Part shown: positions 61,751-64,000 of the stretch, one piece after another
Layout: each line of letters opens with the position of its first letter
How positions within the stretch are numbered: the stretch's first letter is position 1
Notes under the pieces: model-generated
Database searches by the model: none
The model's input: only the letters and a program-made list of their open reading frames with translations
Told to the model about the DNA's origin: nothing
Made by a program: the position numbers and the translations under genes
Source: Chamaelirium japonicum
Taxonomy: Eukaryota > Streptophyta > Magnoliopsida > Liliales > Melanthiaceae
Direction: 5' to 3'
Length of the DNA stretch: 64,000 nt
Assembly: GCA_947650365.1 (NCBI GenBank)
Contig: OX393553.1
Span: 34,536,353 to 34,600,352 of the forward strand

Positions 61751-63462
61751 TTTTCGATGTGCGATTATGAAAATTTTTTGTATGAATCTAATCAAATGCG
61801 TATTTGATGAATGAATGCATTCACCGGGGTTTGCATATGCTAGATCATATATACATATGTGTTGCATGCTATATTTTTTCTGCAGGGCGCCGCTACAAAA
61901 TAATAATTGTGATTGTTTGGTTTCGGGGGTCGGACCCCGAAAAATGATTGCATAGTTATTTTTTTGTTCTTTCTGTTATGGATAGTTGTAAGGCCTAATG
62001 GTACAAGTACGTGGAGGTTGTTCCACGGCTTAGTTTTTCCCAGCCAATTATTTCTATTTCTAAACCTTTCATTATTCTTCATCTTAGGAAAATGTGTATG
62101 AACGAGCGATTGCTCGGAGCATACTAGATTTTTCAATTACAGGCTGAAGATTTGGAGGACAAGATCAGATAGAAAATCCAATACTGGAAGACCGGATATG
62201 GTGGGCCAAAGGAAGAGATATCCGGAAGATGCCATGAACGGGATCATCAGAGCATTGCTAGTCAGGTTCAGGGGTCGGACCCTGAACTTGATATCAATGG
62301 ATGTTTATGTTTGATGATAGTTGGATATTTTCTAAGACCCCGGTGAAAGTAAAAATTCTAATGTTGTAGGTATTAGATTGTGGGATGCCCTTTCCCCACT
62401 GTTTGTGGGATGCCTATTCCCCACTTGGTCCATGCGACCATTAGGTTAGATCTCCATTTAATGACACCCGTCGTTTAATTGATGTTTGATGGTAGTTGGA
62501 TCCCATAACACTCGGTTACGCCACCATTAGGTCGAGGTTCGACGGAGGTTGTCGGATGTCCCTAATTGGTTTGACATCAAAACCAATAGTGATGTGGTGA
62601 TCATCTATGACATCAAACATCAAGTTGCATACAAGGAGTCATACTAATGGGAGACCTTTCCTTGTATGTCTAGACCATAGGCTAGGCTCTAGAGCACAAA
62701 GGGTAATGATTATTTTATTTAGTATCGAAGTCTTGGAAAGTACGTAATGAGATTCTCGGGAGAAAGGTGACAACTAAGTATCTACGGGATAGGGGCTATG
62801 ATCCTCTCCAAGTCTATCTATACTTCATAAGAGGTCTTAACTCCAGAGGGAGCACGGTATGACCAGGGTCTAGGTCTAGGTTGTCGTAACCTAGGATCTA
62901 AAATACTTGCATTAAAATAACCCTCACCATAATTAAGGGATGTGTAAGAGGACTCAGTGTGAGTACCCCTGGCCTCCACGACCAACTGTTGAATTTCTGC
63001 GTGATAGGGTATGGCTCAACATCCCCCTCAAGTGATAGTTATTTTCTATCATGCCGGAGGCTTAGCAGTCTCCTTCGGGATATGGTGGTCACAATGCCAG
63101 AAGAGAAAGGCTTTTCCCACCCTCGCGGGGGCTGTATGAACTCCCATGTTGTGATTGCTTAGGCTTGTGGGTAAGTATCCGAAGCACTCGTAAGGCTATC
63201 CGTTGCATCGCATGGAGATCACGGGGGGCTGGCCAAAAGAAAACCATGGTCCATTATAGCCCGTCTGTGGCTGATTTGGATTGGGTCCGAGAGACTTGCT
63301 ATGAGCAGAGGACGCTGCATACTGCCCCCTCGGGCGGGTGTATCCGAATTCAAGATCTCATATACATGGTAAAATTGATCCATATATATGTCTCCGCTGT
63401 GAGGGTAGCGTTGACATTTGGATATAATTTGACTAATTTTAAAAATACCATAAAATGAGTTT
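61751..63462 (+). other. Long untranslated leader of the copia element
   Basis: No recognisable protein. Notable are two hairpins with a shared GTCGGA loop (61922-61941 and 62267-62286) and a short duplicated GGGATGCC..TTCCCCACT motif around 62382-62426. A pyrimidine-rich stretch ending TTTTTCAG at 63491-63498 lies at the start of the conserved Gag frame and could be a splice acceptor. Confidence 0.6.
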
Positions 63463-64000
63463 ATGAAGCATTCTAATATACTCCCATTTATTTTTCAGAT
63501 AACCAAACTAGATCCCTTATCTGCCATCCTAAGTAATAACAAGCTTACGGGTCCTAACTATGAGGACTGGAAATACAACCTCATGCTTGTTCTGAGGATC
63601 GGTAAACACACTATGGCCCTAACCACTCAGGAACCGAACCTACCGGGTCCAAATGCCACTGAGGCAGAGATCAAGGCTTTCTCTGACTGGCGAGATTCTA
63701 ATGATATGTGCAAGTGCTATATCATAGCTTCCTTGCAAACAACTCTACAGAAACAAGTCAAAGAAATACCTGATGCTTCTGATATGATGCTATACCTCAA
63801 AGCAATGTTTGAAGGGCATAATCGCGTAACGTGTTACCTCACAATAAAAAAGCTCATTAGCACTAAAATGTCTGAAGGGATGCCTGTCCAGGAACACATG
63901 CTGAAAATGCTTGAGTTCCAGAACGAACTGGCTACCATAAATATTGTGCTGGATAACGAGGTTATGACTGATATATTCTTGCGTCCCTGTCTGGAGCCTT
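63463..64000 (+). CDS. Copia Gag, N-terminal part (partial at window end)
   Basis: Open to the window edge. The protein has LTGPNYEDWKYNLMLVLR, the FSDWRDSNDMCKCYIIASL region and LYLKAMFEG, with TIKKLISTKMSEGMPVQEHM further on, matching the UBN2/retrotran_gag type Gag of plant Ty1/copia elements. The zinc knuckle and protease would lie beyond 64000. An in-frame ATG is at 63463; the conserved part starts at about 63499, just after the CAG of a possible splice acceptor, so the real start may be further upstream by splicing. Confidence 0.85.
   Translation, partial: MKHSNILPFIFQITKLDPLSAILSNNKLTGPNYEDWKYNLMLVLRIGKHTMALTTQEPNLPGPNATEAEIKAFSDWRDSNDMCKCYIIASLQTTLQKQVKEIPDASDMMLYLKAMFEGHNRVTCYLTIKKLISTKMSEGMPVQEHMLKMLEFQNELATINIVLDNEVMTDIFLRPCLEP

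Larger units (their letters stand above)
59567..64000 (+). mobile_element. Ty1/copia retrotransposon, 5' part (continues past window)
   Basis: It begins TGTTGAGTAAC inside a satellite monomer at 59567. A 2168-bp 5' LTR is followed by a tRNA-Met primer site, a leader of about 1.7 kb and the start of Gag. No lineage is assigned. The possible target duplication is ATTGC (59562-59566), but its partner lies beyond the window. What is visible of Gag is open; wholeness and age cannot be judged without the 3' LTR. Confidence 0.88.

Noticed and set aside
61840-62136. 98-codon minus-strand frame in the copia leader
   Set aside because: Lies antisense in the leader over the hairpin region and resembles no protein; likely chance.

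Overview
This is nuclear DNA from a flowering plant, most likely pericentromeric or other silent heterochromatin. The evidence is a plant Cassandra element, a plant Helitron, a Tat-type Ty3/gypsy element carrying an antisense plant-mobile-domain gene, a Ty1/copia element with a plant-type Gag, and about 33.7 kb of tandem satellite. I found no host gene with confidence, no tRNA gene and no CRISPR array. The species cannot be named from this sequence.

Layout. 1-5.6 kb is AT-rich intergenic DNA with a small tandem duplication (3270-3426) and a fold-back MITE (4556-4835). 5.6-7.8 kb is a duplicated, unclassified repeat; one copy is split by a complete Cassandra TRIM (5695-6425, target duplication GACGT) whose LTRs carry a 5S-rRNA-like Pol III promoter. 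At 7.89-8.14 kb lies a hAT-MITE-like repeat. 8.14-14.95 kb is read as one decayed Helitron: a plausible 5' terminus, a CT-rich leader, four short phase-0 exon-like segments, 2.6 kb of partly self-complementary tandem repeats, and a Rep (HUH, two-tyrosine) coding region that stops before the helicase.

The Helitron is cut by a minus-strand Ty3/gypsy (Tat lineage) fossil, 14.96-25.89 kb. From left to right it has its 3' LTR with an internal palindromic minisatellite, the polypurine tract, a plus-strand antisense gene with a plant mobile domain and coiled coil, and a minus-strand pol with RT, RNase H, a second RNase H and integrase. Gag, protease and the 5' LTR are missing because the element ends abruptly at the satellite.

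The satellite fills 25.89-59.57 kb. The basic monomer is about 152 bp, with a composite class near 240 bp and a third class that differs in sequence. Local higher-order units of about 1.85 kb and 2.96 kb are visible. Orientation flips once, near 53,575, directly after a block of strongly diverged monomers. A Ty1/copia element inserted into the inverted arm at 59,567; its 5' LTR, primer site, leader and start of Gag run to the window end.

Relative order: the Ty3 element is younger than the Helitron it interrupts, the Cassandra insertion is younger than the duplication it interrupts, and the copia element is younger than the satellite arm it entered. The strongest candidates for something undescribed are the satellite with its inversion and class structure, the Helitron with an exon-built 5' region, and two copia-leader hairpins that differ by a compensating base pair.
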